The notes under the pieces: model-generated
Database searches by the model: none
Told to the model about the DNA's origin: nothing
The model's input: only the letters and a program-made list of their open reading frames with translations
Made by a program: the position numbers and the translations under genes
Shown: positions 34,739 to 49,457 of the stretch, piece after piece
Position numbering within the stretch: the first letter of the stretch is position 1
Layout of the letters: the number at the start of each line of letters is the position of its first letter
From: Formicarius rufipectus
Lineage: Eukaryota; Chordata; Aves; Passeriformes; Formicariidae
Length of the DNA: 64,000 nucleotides
Direction: 5' to 3'
Assembly: GCA_013399695.1 (NCBI GenBank)
Contig: VXAU01003746.1
Coordinates: forward strand, 257,011-321,010

Positions 34739-37700
34739 AAATGGGATTTTCAAAGAAAGCTGACAATACATGAAAAGTGTTGAAGACTGCAAGAGCATTT
34801 GCAATCAAAAGTTATGGGGTTCATCTGCAGAAGAAGCCATTGTGAGGAATCAGGAAATCTACATTGCAAGAACTGCAAAGATGGTAAACAACTCTCACTT
34901 TTTTGGTTGATAGGCTACAATTTTCTAAGTTCTGGTAATGTTATGAGAAGGACTTAAAGGTTTCTACTACCCAAATACAGTATTACAAAGATCAAATATA
35001 TAATTTACCTTCTTGTTAATGGCTAGTATTAAATACACTGCTAAGAATAAAATGATGTCTTATTGTCATGTGGTAACACTTCTCACACAGAACAGTATCA
35101 ACGTGGTTGAATCTTCTACAAAGTCTAGAAGAACTACCAAGGAAGAGGGAAGATGACAAGTAAGAAAGGGAGAAGGAAAGGTATCCATAAAAAACACAAG
35201 AAATATACTCTTGACAATTAAGGAATGTGAGATTTGATATAGTTCACAAAAAATCTGTGTCTCTCAGCTCACTTCGAGGATATTTTTCAAAATTCTAGTC
35301 CCCATGACACTCCTACTATAACACAAATACTCTTAAAATTTTTAGGAAGAAACTCAGTTACACCATTGGTGGGTATCTATAAAAGCTATAAATAATTATT
35401 TTCTATATAATACCTGCAGGGTTTTTGCCTACAAATTATTAGCAAAAATTAGACAAATATTAAAATTAGACAAACAGTGAATTACCGTATTGAGACAATG
35501 GACGATTGACTACTGCTGGATCAATTCTCTAACTGACATCATGCTCTGTGAAGAATATTTCTGAGAAACTTAGCAAAAACACATCATGGATGATCTAAGT
35601 CTGTGGGCTAATATAGCTCATTCTTTGGCTGAATCGGAAAGGAAGAGGTTATCTTCCAAGCAGTCTACTTCAAGTTCTTGAAGAAACCTTGCAAAAGTGA
35701 AGCTTTGTAATTACTTGAATTTATGTTCCTTTTATTTAGTTATTCAGTTTCTAGGAGAAAAAAAATTGTTTCTCAATCTTAATCATGGGGATGATTAATG
35801 CATTAAATGCATTGGGAAATTTTGAAGGTACAAATTGCCACTTACGTGCTACATTAATTGTGGTGTCAGCTTAGAGACTGTTGATGAAAGGAATTTTTTT
35901 TTTCCTCTTGACTTCACTGGGCCATGGAACAAGCTCAATATCCACAGCAGCTAGATAAAAGTTTACTTCATTTCAGTTTTTCAGGGTTTTTTGTACACTC
36001 ATATATGGTGTCAAGTAAATTTTTTTAATTGTTTACCATAATTATGTTGTTGCTTGAAATTCATATTTAAACCATTTCATGGTTGTCATGGAATTGTTGG
36101 TAATGTGTGATTACATTATGTTGTCTTTTGCCAGGACACTTGCAAATGAGACATTATCCTTGGAGATTTTCTTGGCTGAAAATGTGAGCAATTAAAAATG
36201 TAAACAAATATTATCCATTACATATGCCACAGTAATAAATAATTCTATATAATGCAAGTTAATGACTCTTTAGGGATCCAGCCTAATGCTGTTACAGAAT
36301 GTTTCATAGGTGTACAAACAAACAGTTAATCATTTAATATTTTAAAATCCATATTGTATTTCTATTCCCATATTATTTTTCTGCAAAAAACCAGCATCCC
36401 TGCTGAATAATTATAGAGCATGAAGTGTAGGAGAGGCAAATGGGTATAGAAACTGATGCCTTAGGCATCAAAACCCAGAAGGTGTTCAGGACAGCTCTTG
36501 GTCTGCTTTTCAAATGGACATTGGCAAAGGGGGATGAACCTAGAAAATGGGGAATTTATTTTGCTTTCTTTCCAGTAGAGATGTTACTAAATCTCTGATA
36601 GGGATATTTATATCTAGAGTCTGAAGAGACATGACCCAGCAGGGATGTGTCAAATGCAACCAGCTCTGGCCAGGATGCTGCAAAGAGCTGGGTGCAGGGA
36701 CCACAGCACCCCTCTGGCCACAGCAGTGTGGGAGAGAGTATGGGTCTGTTGGAAAGAGAGATGGGGAACAGTTGACCTTTTTGAAAGGAGAAGGTGGTTA
36801 ATGTCTTTCTTTCAGATCTTGCTCTCAGAATCAAAAAGCAAACTAATCCAGAAGAAGAAAATCCTCCAAGCATTGGGGAGATATTTTAAAAGGCATTAAG
36901 TGTTCATTGATTAGGTAAATCCTATTGAAATTAAATATTTCATTCCAAATTCCCCCTGGTTTAAAAATCTTCATTCTGCTAGTGACTTCCTTTGTCACCT
37001 TGATGAAATCACTAAAACTATTTGTTTCCCTTCCCCCCTTTGTACAATATAGGAGCTGAAAGTTCTCATTTCCATATCTACTTATACCCTTTCTACACTT
37101 GTCATTTACCAGTTCTTGACTAATTTTCATGTTTCCTTATGCCTTGAATAATTTCTTTGCACAGTTTGCCAAATTTCCTATTTGAATTGACACTGAAATC
37201 TCCTCAACATTCAGTAAATCTCAGAAACTTTTCAATAATTTTTTTCTGTAAAAGGATTCCTAGGAATTTGCATAAGGGCACTGTTGAGTCATTCTTATAC
37301 AAGGCTCTTAAAACTTGCATAGAAGTGCTCTTTAATTACTTTTAAGTCATATTAGCAAGTACATTAACAGCTCCAGGGATTTGAAGGCTCTTCTGGATGA
37401 CAGAGCTTATAGCAAAAATCCAGGGATCAGTTTTGGAGAAGAAACAAAGCTCTACTTTACTTGATGCCCTCCCCACTTTTTTTTTTTTTNTTTTTTTTTC
37501 ATACATGGGCTTCTAATAAAGTCAAATCACCTGGGAATGGGAAGGAGAAAATAGCCTGTGCTCGTTTCCTAGGTTTTCTCAAGAGGCCAGGATCAGCTCT
37601 CTGAATGCTGAAGACACAGCAGGTGTTGGCACTTTGTAGCTCTGAGAGTACCATCTAAAATAAAAACGATGATGCAAGGACAGGAAGGCAGCAATCCCAC

Positions 37701-40700
37701 TCACACACTCTAGCATTGAAGAATTTTAGTTAAACCAAACTAAATAACCCTGGAGTGATATGATATGGTCACACCTAACCAGCATAGCTCTTCTACATTA
37801 TTCACAAAAAATCCTGTCTCTGTTTGGTGTGTCACTTAAAAAAACCCCTTTTTTTCCTCTAAGCTTCATGTTTCCACATTTGTGTTACCAAGGTATCTTA
37901 TTATACCAAGGTGTAATAAGCTGTTTTGGTTTTTCTGTTGGAATATGACTGTTTTTTCATCCTTAAGATGTTTGGTCTCATGGTTCACAGTAAACTCACA
38001 GTTTTTATAATAAAGGACTTACTAATCCCTAGGTCTGAGATGTTTTTACTCTTATTCTTTGATTTACATCGGTTTGGAGTAGAGCCTCTCCTATCACAAG
38101 ATGTAAGGATACAGGTCTTGGTACAGATGATAATTGATAATACCGCCTTGGGTTTCATTACATCTGCAGAGCTACAGAGAGATTTCACAAATCCAAACCA
38201 GTGAAACCAAATATCAGCCATTCCTTTCTTCTAGTCAGTAGTCTACCAATAACACATATTTCAAAATACTGTTCAGGAGTGTAGCTATTGGAGTAGAGCT
38301 GTCGGCGTGTTCTGCACAGTGTGGTAAATGAAATTCCAGAAGACAGTTAATGTGCAGCAGTCTGAATTCAGCTAGTATCAGATGTTTGCTGCCTCATTTA
38401 TTTTGATTAATTGCTTTGGTGGGGTGGACCAATGGTACGCCAAAAATCCACATCAGGGAAGGCAGAAGTGTGCATCACCATCTCTATGCTTAAGTAGAAA
38501 ACGCGCTACGAACCTTTAGTGTCTTCACTCTCTTAGACTGTCTCACACTTTGCAAGGAAGATTCAACATGATATTAAAAGTAATGCCAAAAAACCTGACA
38601 GAGACATGGTCTTGTTTGTTTTGTGCCAGTGCTTTCTTTGAAGAAAGGCTTGGAACTGCTGGCACCAGCGATCTGGGATCACTTGGCTGTTTCACACATG
38701 TTTGATCATCTCTGGTCTGTTTGGTTTTTACTCCCAGATTTTTTCTTTTTCTGTCAACTCTACTACAGAGTTACTGGAGCTGTTTTCAGGCTTCATGTCA
38801 ATCACAACTTCTCTTCCTACCACATAAACTTAAATTTCATCCTTTGTCCTCTCCTGCAACCTCCTATGAGCAACACAGTTGCACGGGGACTGTAGCAGAG
38901 GCAGGGAATGGTGGGAGAGATGTGTGTCTACCTATTGTAGCTAAAATCATGGATCTTGCCAGTTCATGTGTAGGAGATTATAACACCTGCTAAGCCTGTG
39001 GGCATGGAGCCCTGGGTGGTGATTTCAGCCATAAACTTTCTGTTTTGTGGTGTTTACCTTTGCTATTCCCCATGACAGGTTTCTCTTTTGAGCTGTAGCC
39101 TATGGCACTTGGCTGGGGCAATGAAACTCCGGTGTGATGCAGTACACCAAGAGTGACAAATTAAAATGACAGGGTTGTCTTACAAGATTGGGATCTAGTG
39201 AAATGAAATATTTCTGGTCCGGGTAACAGAGGCAGTGCTACATGTTAATACGTGGGGAAAGCCAGTGTAAATTTCAAATGTATTTAACATGACTTGAGTT
39301 TGTCACTGCCCCAGTGCTATCATGTCATATCTTCCCCAGGTGGGGCTGAAAGTGTGGCTGGGGAGGACTGTGTTTGCAAAAATAGCTCCATCATGTGATT
39401 TATTTGAGAAATAATTTCCATTTTTATCTCTGCTAGCTGTGTTAATGGCAGGGGTAGAACGAATCCAAAGAGACATCATGAGCTTATATGGTGAAAATTC
39501 CTTTACAATAAAATTTGGCATATTATCGGACAGAATTTTCCCCTTTTTATTTCAAACTGAATAAATAAATTAATCATGCACACATACACACAATATTGCC
39601 CTCTGATTTTCAGATTCCTATTCTTCTATTTAACTAATAAAGCATCGATCTTCTGCTATCAGCATTTAATAATCCTGAATTTTAAATTCATTGTTCTGCA
39701 TTTTAAATAAAGGCTTGAAAATTACTTTGAAGAGCTCTTTTCTCCCAATGGGTCTTCAGTGAATACACACAAATATTTTGTATTCTTAAACACAGCACTG
39801 ATGTACACAAATGGATAATTGCCTCTACAACTTAGGTATCTAAATCTCTGCCTTTCAAGTGACATTTTGCATGCTCATTTGTGTGTAAGATTACAATGAG
39901 TCTTCAAGTGTCCAGACTGAATCAAAATCATTCCTGAAATGCTTATGCCTCTGTTTAATTAAGTTGAAGTGAAATTCATATTATTCAAGCACTGTTAAAT
40001 CAGGCTGAAGTTAGTGAATCTGAATGACATGCTGTAGCATGATTTTAAACTGACTAAAATAAGTGGCATTTTAAGGTGCTTTCTTTCTGTTTGAGAAGCA
40101 AACCCCAGGAGTTTTGCAGAGTTATCCAGGGAAAATTAAAGGCTATTTTTCAAATAACTGAAAGGTAGGAAATTCTGTGTTCATAGAAGAAACAGAAACT
40201 CCTCTCAGTTTATATAAAGACATAAAGACAATTCATACCTTGCAGTAAATTGGTAAACAAAATTCAAAATTTCTGAAGCACTGTAGTAACTGAAAGACGC
40301 TTCTTGAGTGAAATAATACCCAAGCAGAAGTGCAATGGTCGCTAAGTGGGATACAAATTGTAGCCCCCCTGCCTTTTCATTTAATTTCAACTTTAGAACA
40401 ATTTCAGTCCATCACTGAACATGTTGAAAGGGATCTCATTATTAAAAATTCAAAATATTCTCCATGATCTTTTATTCTAAGAACTCCCAAATGCCTCAAT
40501 GTACAGAAACACACATTTTTAATGAACCAAATGGACTTGTTTTTATAACTGACAGGAGGTGCTGGGAATTGGAACTGGAGGGGGGGAATCAGCTAATTAA
40601 ATCTAAATCACCAACAGTGAACATAATTTCCTTGTCCAGTCACTTCCAGTTTCACCAGCTTCCTTGTACCGGTCCCATACTTTATTTCCTTCTCTGGTTT

Positions 40701-40724
40701 GGCTTTGTTACCTTTGAATTTTAA
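34739..40724. other. Unassigned AT-rich non-coding DNA
   Basis: No gene that I can support. There is a T run with one undetermined base at 37477-37499 (N at 37490). Overlapping short frames at 36556-36899 and 37926-38221 have no domain. The block at about 39540-40140 is complex AT-rich DNA that might be conserved, but nothing in the sequence proves it. Confidence 0.5.
37477..37499. repeat. Poly-T run with one N
   Basis: Twenty-two T with an N at 37490; the base count is unreliable. Confidence 0.9.
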
Positions 40725-40809
40725 TTAGGCGGCTTCCTCCATGCTGCCCGGGTGCCACTCAGTAATGCATGTCATGGTGTGTGAACACAGCACTGACAGA
40801 CTCATTGCT

Positions 40810-40985
40810 GTCAGCTCCTGTGCCCCAGCGCAGCTCCCCGCGCTGGGAATGCCCTTCCCAGGGAGGACGCGGCGCTGCTCCCGCAGCCGCGGGGCGCTCG
40901 GGGTGCGCAGACCACACCGGCGGCATCGGCTCACCGGCAGAAACATGAGCCGTGTGACCGGACCCTCCAGGACCTTCAGCAGCTG
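40810..40985. promoter_or_regulatory. Small isolated CpG-rich patch
   Basis: I count about 18 CpG dinucleotides between about 40828 and 40960, against very few in the flanking kilobases. GC content jumps to roughly two thirds. Such a patch may be a small CpG island (promoter or enhancer of an unseen transcript), the GC-rich remnant of an insertion, or a GC-rich exon. Open frames on both strands across it (82 and 73 codons) look like effects of composition. No TATA box, exon or repeat can be assigned with confidence. Confidence 0.35.
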
Positions 40986-42735
40986 AACTGGAAGGAGGCT
41001 CTCATCATGTGCAACTGCAGCTCTTCAAAGCTTGTAAGCATTGCCACATTTTCACAGGGGTAGGGACAGTTGCCTCCCTGCCAAATTTCAAGTTGCTTTT
41101 CTAAAATCCAAAGCTGACGGATCTGCTAGGAAAAAGAATTTACCAGGTTTCACCGGAACTTTTTTTTTTTTTTTTAAACCATATTCTTGAAACATCTGAG
41201 TCTTTTGAGATGTTGTCATAGCAAAATGCACCTCAGATGGTTCAAATTTGGCAAACACTTGTGAAACAGAGTTTTAGAAAGGGACTTGCTGGGAAACCTT
41301 AATAAGAAACAGAGCTAACAACCCAGTCAATGTTTACACTGAAAGAACAAACAAATAAACAATTGTGCCTTTTAGTTGCCTTGACAGTAAATCTAATCAG
41401 CATAACAGATTGCAATAGATCTTTTTCCCATAAAAGTGAGAGCTAGAGCAAGAGTTAGGAAAGGTGAATCTCAATTTTTTACTTGCTGAAGATGGGTAGT
41501 ATGTACTACGATAGTCCACATTTAAATGGAGAGTAAAAAACTGTTTTACAGAATGCACTAATGTGCTAGGGAATATAATTCTTTGGAGATAATTAGTTCC
41601 AAATTGGACTCCTATTATTCATGATCCACTGGAGGACCAAATGCCAAAAATCTGCATATTAGATCTGCAGAAACTTCCTGCACAGGGTTTTCCCAGATTT
41701 CAGTAAGACTTTGTTACAACATTTAGGCAGTTCCTGCAAGCTCACTTTGGGTATCACTGCCAGAGAAACCCTGTGCTGGGAGGCAGGAGACAGGAGTGAC
41801 ACAGGGAGGCCCTAGGGGACAAGCTTTTATGTGGCTCTACTGATCAGCATAAATAAGAAAAGGGGCATTGCTGCAGCTCTAGTCACTAAGCTGCAGAAAG
41901 AACAATTTTTCAGTGGGATGGAGATTTCAGGGGCTGTTTCTCCACTCTCCAGCTTGTTCCAGTATGGAGGATAATGAATATTACTTTCACATTCCCCTCA
42001 AACATCACTAACACTAAATCAAAATCAACCTAGCCTTTTGATAAACTACCTGAAGCATGAAGCATGTTTTCCTCTTTTGTAAGTGGAGGAAATATACTGC
42101 AATGTTTACATTGTTTTTAATAAAGCAATGAAACTGAGAAGCCACTGCTTAAATTAATTCAATACTGGCCACAATATAGCTCAATCCAATTGAAATTGAA
42201 TAAACATTTTTATATAAATTCAATTAATTGTTGCTGTCTTACACATGCATTCTACATTGTGAAATTATGAACAATAACTTGCTCTACCGGCACTGCTAAA
42301 TAGTTGCTTTAAGTCAGAGGATGAAGAATAGAGAAAGCTCAAAATCCATTACACTCTGTAACAGTCTGACTAAAATTAATTAGCTGCTATCTAAATTTTC
42401 ACACCTCTATTTCATAATCATCTTTTCTTGTAAAAATAAATACATGCATTCTGAAATGTGGCAAACATAAGCAGTATTCTAAACACAAACATAGCAGGTC
42501 CAATTTTGAGTTCTACTCTGGCTCCCTGGTACATGGTAGAGACACTGGCAGGGTCAGGGGGCTTGGGAAGGGGATTTTCCCTGGAGAGAGACAAGAAGTG
42601 GAGTCACCAAAGCACCCTGTTACATTGGCACTCCAAATGTTCACTCAGAGCTTAATATATTCACAAATACTATGAATATTAAAAAAAATCCTGACCAGTA
42701 TGTTTTGTATCTTGAAAATGGATGGATTGTTGCTA

Positions 42736-42760
42736 AGTATAAATAGTATAAATAGTATAA
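42736..42760. repeat. Three-copy 9-bp tandem repeat
   Basis: The unit AGTATAAAT occurs two and a half to three times in tandem. It is too short to be a satellite. Confidence 0.75.
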
Positions 42761-45700
42761 AAATGAAAGCTTCAATGATATCATGTTGTGCAGAATAGCA
42801 GCTGCTACTTATAACTATTTTTGCAATGAATTATGTAATGCATTTGAGCTATTTGGGAAGGGTAGTACTTGCAGGGAGATGAAGGTGTATATTCCCCTTT
42901 CAGATTAGTTCAGACTATCTCCAACTTATGCAGACTCACACAGTCACTTCCGGGAATGCACAGAGGCAGTTATTGGGGAAAAATTATTATCATAATAATA
43001 CTGATCTTTCTATATGAAATTTTAATCTCTTCGTAGAGCTCACTCTTACATACTAGGACAACATCCACCTGGTAGAGTTGTGATACTATGACTTCATTTA
43101 CCTGTCAGAAAATGCTTTCTATTGTACAGAGAAAAAAAAAGTGCTTATTTTGGTTCTGTATGCTGATATGGCCAAATTTGAACCCTTATAGGTTCACATA
43201 CATAAGCAGAGGTTTTAACATACATTGATTTATCTAGTAGAGCTCAAACCAACTCATTCAGCTGGTTGGGGGTGATTACACTGGGAGACAGATGATTACT
43301 CTATAGCTAAACTCTTTATTAATTTGCACTCTGAAATTTCTAACCTGAAACTCATAAACGTTTAGAATACCAATACTTTATGGAGAGAGGATACTATAGA
43401 CTATGAACTCAGTAGAAGGGTGGCCTTTCAGGTATTTAATGTGGACACATTACTCCCAGAAAATCTAAATGAAGAACACTATCTAAACTATTTTTATGTA
43501 AGAATCATTCAAACAAGAGAGTTCATCTCATTGGCCTACTTCAGCTCATTATCAATGAAAGTCTTAAAGTACTTTCGAAAACCTATGCATTTTCTTGGTA
43601 GCAATCAGTGATTGCAGACAACAGCAGAACAGAGAACAATCACATCTTATCTTTCAGCAAGATTAAGAACTAACTTGCTTGTTTATTAGCTGAATAGCAC
43701 CTCAGCTGCCCATGAGATTGAGTTGGAGTCACTATAGTGGAATTTACTAGATGAGGGCATTCTCCAGCTCTTCTGGCAATGGTTCAACCTTTACTTCCTC
43801 ACTTGGAAGACCATGAAACTCAATGGAAAATTGAGTAATAATCAGTCCCTGACCAGGATATGATCCTGTTACACCCCCAAGCTGCATTTACACAAGGTTA
43901 GGAACTTGAGCTCATTTTATATTACTTCTTTTGTGTTGTAACACTTAAATTTTGTATTACAATAACCTAGGTACAGCAGTAGACTAGGCAGTTGTCCAGG
44001 TGCAGCCTTGCCTGTAATGCAGTGTGGGCATGAACTGCCCATCAGCAGTGACATCTGTCCACTTCCTGAGAAGCAGGGCTCTGGAACATGTAATGGCTTC
44101 TTAGCAGGCAGCCATTGGAAACAAATGCCCCTCTTCCTGCTTCTTTCCTTAGATTTTATATCTGAGCTGACATCATATGGTATGGAATATCCTTTTGGTC
44201 AGTTTGGGTCAGCTGATCAACTTGTTTCCCCTCTCAGAATCGTCCTCGATTAGGGCAGGAATGTTGTAATTCTGATGCTGTGCTCAGCAGCATAACATAT
44301 GTGTGTTATCAGCACCTTTCTAGCTACCAATGCAAAGAACAGCACTGTCAGGACTGCTGTGGGGAAATGAACTCCACCTCAGCCACACCCAAAACATGCA
44401 GTAATGTTGAATCCATACTGAAATATGTTCATATGTGGTCTTAGACACTCTCATTGCAATGAGGCTCTGCAACCAAAAAACTCCTCATAGAATGTTTCTT
44501 GACCACTGCATTTTTCTTTGGATGGCAGGTATCATCTTCCCCTTCAGCAGTGCCGGTGCTGTGTCCCGAGCCCCATGTCTAGAGGTGTCTTCCTCCTCCA
44601 GAGCTGAGCACAGCCCAAGGACAGTGTTTCCCACCACTCTCTGGACAGCCAGCAAGGAAGGGACATGCCAGAGACAGGCATTCGTAGTCACTCCTCAGAG
44701 GGTGCCATTAGAGAGAAGGGATTTCTCTCTGCTGGACTACTTCTGTAACATTTTGCTCTATCCTTCCAACAATCAAGCCAGTGGCTTGTTGCCAAGCTAA
44801 GAGCCTGCCTTGACTATCAGATCTCATTTATGTCAATGAACAACGTTCTGAGTAAAAGAAAATGTTCACAGTCAAAACTATTCTCAGTGAAATCAAAACA
44901 GTCAATGCATTGTCAGGAAAGAGTGGTGCTGTCCTACCAAATAAATGTCACTTTGGAAGCAAGGATATTAGCAAAAAATGTATGTGTAGGCAAGGTCCAG
45001 TCACTTGTTTTGACAGTATATGATTTTGCTCTCTTGTCAAACTTCCCTTATTACACATGGACTCATACACTCATTTTCAACAAGTACATGATGATGCAGG
45101 AGATTACCAGCACATTATAGCATGTATTTGCCTTTTAGATTGGCTTAATGTATTTTTAGACTTATCCAGCTGGCTTGGAGAATACACATGAACCAAATTC
45201 AAGCATTGCTTATGCTTTAATTACAAAGGTTTACGCTGGACCTACATTCTGCACCTCCTCTTTCTGCCAGGATATATTTCTGCAGGGTGATTTAGATACT
45301 TTATGTGCCTCACTGGATCTCCCTGTTGTAAACATGCAACTTTATTTAAAATATAAATTCCTGAATTAGATGCAAATAAAATGTTAAATAAGAGATTTTC
45401 ATCAGTAATTATCTACCAATAAAAATAGTTTTATATGCTTAATAATGAATATAATTGGAAATTTTTATGCACATTAATGTGTAAGTATTTGCAATTATTG
45501 GTTTACATTATTTTTCTATCAATCTTTATATCTCTATGGAATAAAAATCCAGAATATTTTTAACCTAAGCATATACATTTGTAAACCAGATAAATGTTGT
45601 GATTATCTCTTCCGGTATGTAATTCCTCATGAGGGATTCAGTTAATTGAACATACCTTTCAAAACATAATCTATGGCTTAATTAAGCTTAGCAAATATAA

Positions 45701-45873
45701 AATTTGAAACCACATACCCTCTATTGGCAGCAAAGTTAGGGACTTTTTTTATTCCTTTTTATCCAGTGCTAGTAATGACTGCTTAGCACAGGCACATAAT
45801 ACATGCAGGTAGCATGACTATATCCAAAACAGAAGTTAAGTTTTTGATTTCACTGTCAGAGATCAAAAGTCTT

Positions 45874-45890
45874 TTATATATATATATATA
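45874..45890. repeat. (TA)n short microsatellite
   Basis: About eight TA units within AT-rich DNA. Confidence 0.8.
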
Positions 45891-48800
45891 CTTCAACTCT
45901 TCCAATAACAAAATAAGAACTTATTGACGTTGAGTAAATTTCATAGCTTGCAGAAAAGACATATCATTGTAATGTGTGAAATTTTAATCAGAAATGTTGT
46001 GAAGGATAAAGGTAAACTGACTGCTATAATTAATGTGTTCTGCCACAGATATTTAGCTGGCACATTTGAGAAGTGTGGCTTCTGTTAACTATTCCACTGC
46101 TTGAATTCTGTACTTGCTAAATGGTGATACTGCTGGTTTTAAGTTGTGATGGTTTCTTGTCTTCAGTAAACTTTTCCTTCATTGAGGGTAGGATCCTGTA
46201 GGAACCAGAAGCTTTCAGTAGTGCAGCAGTAGGTGGACAATGGACACAATGATGTAGATAAAGCTGTACTTGGTAGTGTGTGTTAAACCTGCTAACAAAA
46301 GTTTTCAGGCTTGAACCACTTGAATATAGCCTTTCCTCTCCCTCCCTCTTCTAGCATTTTAAATATTCTATTTATTTTATCATCCAATTTATGATACCTT
46401 GCACCCACAGCCATAATATCCTGAATCAAAAAGGTCACGTTAACCATGGAATGCAGATTACAAAAATCTATTACCACAACAATAACAAGGATGAAGTTAA
46501 AGAAGATTATTGTTCTCAAAACAAAATGCCTATCTGTTACATCTAGTGCATTTTTGGAAAAAGCCCAAGGCCCTGATTCTGCCTCTGTTCCTTGCACTGA
46601 GTAGAACCATATGGTCCCATTGGAGCTGATCTAACTGCTGTTGGGAGTATGCTACCACTCAAAATAAATAAGAGTGGCAGGATCCGGCCCTGAATGAGCA
46701 CATGGGCTCTGCACCCTGCCCTAGAGGTTAACAAACTGGGTAAGAAAATTCCAGGGCTGAAGGGGATTCAAGTGAGAAGGCCCTCTCTGATACAAGCTCC
46801 CAGACCTCCAGATGTAGGGCCTCTTAAGGGAAATACTTGTTCAACATTTGTTCACTTTAGTAGGTTTTGTAAGAAGATATGTTCTTTTTACATTTAATTT
46901 ATACACTGTCTTATTTCCAGGAACTATGAGCTGTCTGTGTAACAAAATGCTTTAAGGAAGAAATGAGAGACCTGGGACAGACAAGAAAAAACAGCTTCAG
47001 AATTGCATTAGTAATTCTGAAGCAAGAGAAAGGACTTTTTTGGTGTAAGTAACATTCAGTCTCACAACCAGCAGACCTCATTCTGCAGTCTTTAGGCACC
47101 CCGTTTTTCTCCACCCAGTAAAGACTATGCTGGCCCCTAAATGCAGATTTTATTCCAAGCAAATCTCTTAAAAAAGCTGCTTTCACAAATAGAAAAACTA
47201 TTATTTACTTGCAGAGTTATTAACCCCACACCAGTATGGCACATTACAGGGCATATTTTCAAAGGGTACTGGGTTATGAGTATGCAAAATAAATCACTAT
47301 GATCTGTCTGAAATAGATGATTAAAGTGATTGTCTCAGAGAGCAAACAGAGAGAAAAGAATCACTTAAGAAAAATCCCATACTCAGGGATTCTGATTCTT
47401 TTCTTTGCTTCTGTCTCAGTTGTATCAGTCTTACCTGAAAAGATCTACTGCAGACGCCTCTTACCATGCCAGTATGGGTGCACAGCAGACAAAAGACATA
47501 CCAGAGAGAGGAAGACAGATATGCCACTTAAATTAAATAGGAAATGAATTGGCCAGCAAGTTGGCATGTCTGCTGAGACAAATCATAGACAACATGTCTC
47601 TCAACAACAGAACTTATTTGTTTTCTCTTGCCAACAGATTCATCACTGCCCAGGCAAAACAGGCAAAATACATTAGTGTCATGGTAAACTGATAAAGAGA
47701 AGTGCCTCAATCTAGCATCCTCAATGGCGAAAGTCTTAGGGCTGTATTGATCTGTGTTATATAAATCTTGTTTTCTGTCTGCAGAAGTGAATCAGGAATG
47801 ACCCTTAAGGTTAACAAACATTGTAATGTCTTTCAGCTGGGGCAGATGCCTATGTGCTCCACACATTGTATTTGGTCAAGTCCCATCTTGTCATTTTACT
47901 GCCAAGGAGCTTAACTAATTGCTGGCAATCATAAGACAGTTTGATGGAAGCAAAGAATTCCTACAATTGTTGCCCCTCTTCCCTCCCTTTTTTTTTAGCC
48001 TTAACAAGCACTCAAAGCCGTGTAGCGGAAAACAATCAACACTGAATTAGTCAGCAGGAGTCTTAGCTGAGCTGGAACTTTATGTAATTGGCATGTCATG
48101 TTCGTACATAGCCAGAAGCAGGCCTGATTAAGCTGATGCATTTTGTTTCAGTAAACTTTTACAAAAGCTGCCTTACCTCCTCTTGTTTGGTTGCACATCA
48201 TTGCATGTGCTTCACATGAGATTTTTCTACAGTGAAAAGGCACTGGACAGTTATCACAGGCATTTTGGATTGGAGAAGAATTGTCACGACGAATGTGCAA
48301 TATTACATAACAATCAAGTATTTATAAAGAGCCAGAACAAAAGAAGCAAGGTCATTATCGAAAGCATAACTCTTACACCACACTTCTATGGTTTCTGTGC
48401 ACAAATTCATTTTCTACAGTCTACTTAAGTAGGTTTGAAAAAATAAGATGCTAGCTATAATTTCTTTTAGAACTATTTCCAATTAAACTTGCATCGTTTT
48501 CTCAGGGTTTAGCAAAAATATTTCCGTGCAACTAGGAATCCTTCCAGTGGAGATACTACTCAGGGCACTTAATCAGTCCACCCTATCAGATCCAATAAAA
48601 TTTTACTGTGCATTTTACTTTGCCCTACAGATAGATTTAGTCTTAAAATGCTAAAAATGCCAGTATGTGTGGAGAAAGAAAGTAGCCAAAGCTTATTGTT
48701 AAAAGTAAATCATAAAGCATAAGGCATGCCAGCTGTATTCTTTCGCACTGGTGTCCTTCTTGTCATAACCTTAAACCAAACAATATAGTTGAACTTGGCA

Positions 48801-49386
48801 TAGATTATTAAAGCTAAAAGAGTGAGTACTCTGTGCTTCTATTACGTCATAGTTGACAATATAAAGACAAGATTCAGACAACTAATGGAGCTTTTTCTCT
48901 TTTGTCATAGAAAGGTCAAGCTAGTTTTCCACATTTCATATGTGTGTCATTCTCAATATAGCAACAGAATCTCTTATTGAAAACAATGTAAGTAAATGTC
49001 TCTATGAAGCTACTAGTCACCTGATCAAAAGCCAGTGTTGAAAAACACTTCTAATGACTTTCTCTTATGCATCAGTGCACCTACTAATGAGCCGCCAGAA
49101 AAAGCTTTGCAAAGCTTTGCTAAGATAGAGCAGGAATGTGAGAAGCCTGAGATCTAACTTCCCTGCTGTGATCCCTGCCTTTCTACTAACAGGGAGCCCA
49201 GGCGCAGAGCTACTAATGAGCATGCTGTGGAGACTGTCCAACCCAGCACCAGCTATAGACAATCCACCTGTCTGCTCTCCGATTCAGGGTATGGTGCATG
49301 ACAGTAAGACACCGCATTGTATTTTGTCCTTAAATAATTTAGTTATTTATTGATTTGCTTCACTTTTTTATTTCAGAGTTTTTTCA

Positions 49387-49457
49387 TTTTGTTTTGGTTT
49401 GTTTGTTTGTTTTTTGGGTTTTGTTTGGGGTTGTTTGTTTGTTTGTTTGTTTTTTTC
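49387..49457. repeat. T/G-only tract
   Basis: About 70 bases of T and G with several TTTG units, a GGG run and a GGGG run. Confidence 0.88.

Larger units (their letters stand above)
40986..49386. other. Unassigned AT-rich non-coding DNA
   Basis: No gene or repeat family is recognisable over about 8.4 kb. There is a T run at 41161-41175, three 9-bp units at 42736-42760 and a TA run at 45874-45890. A frame of 121 codons at 44435-44800 has no domain and overlaps an antisense frame. Confidence 0.5.
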
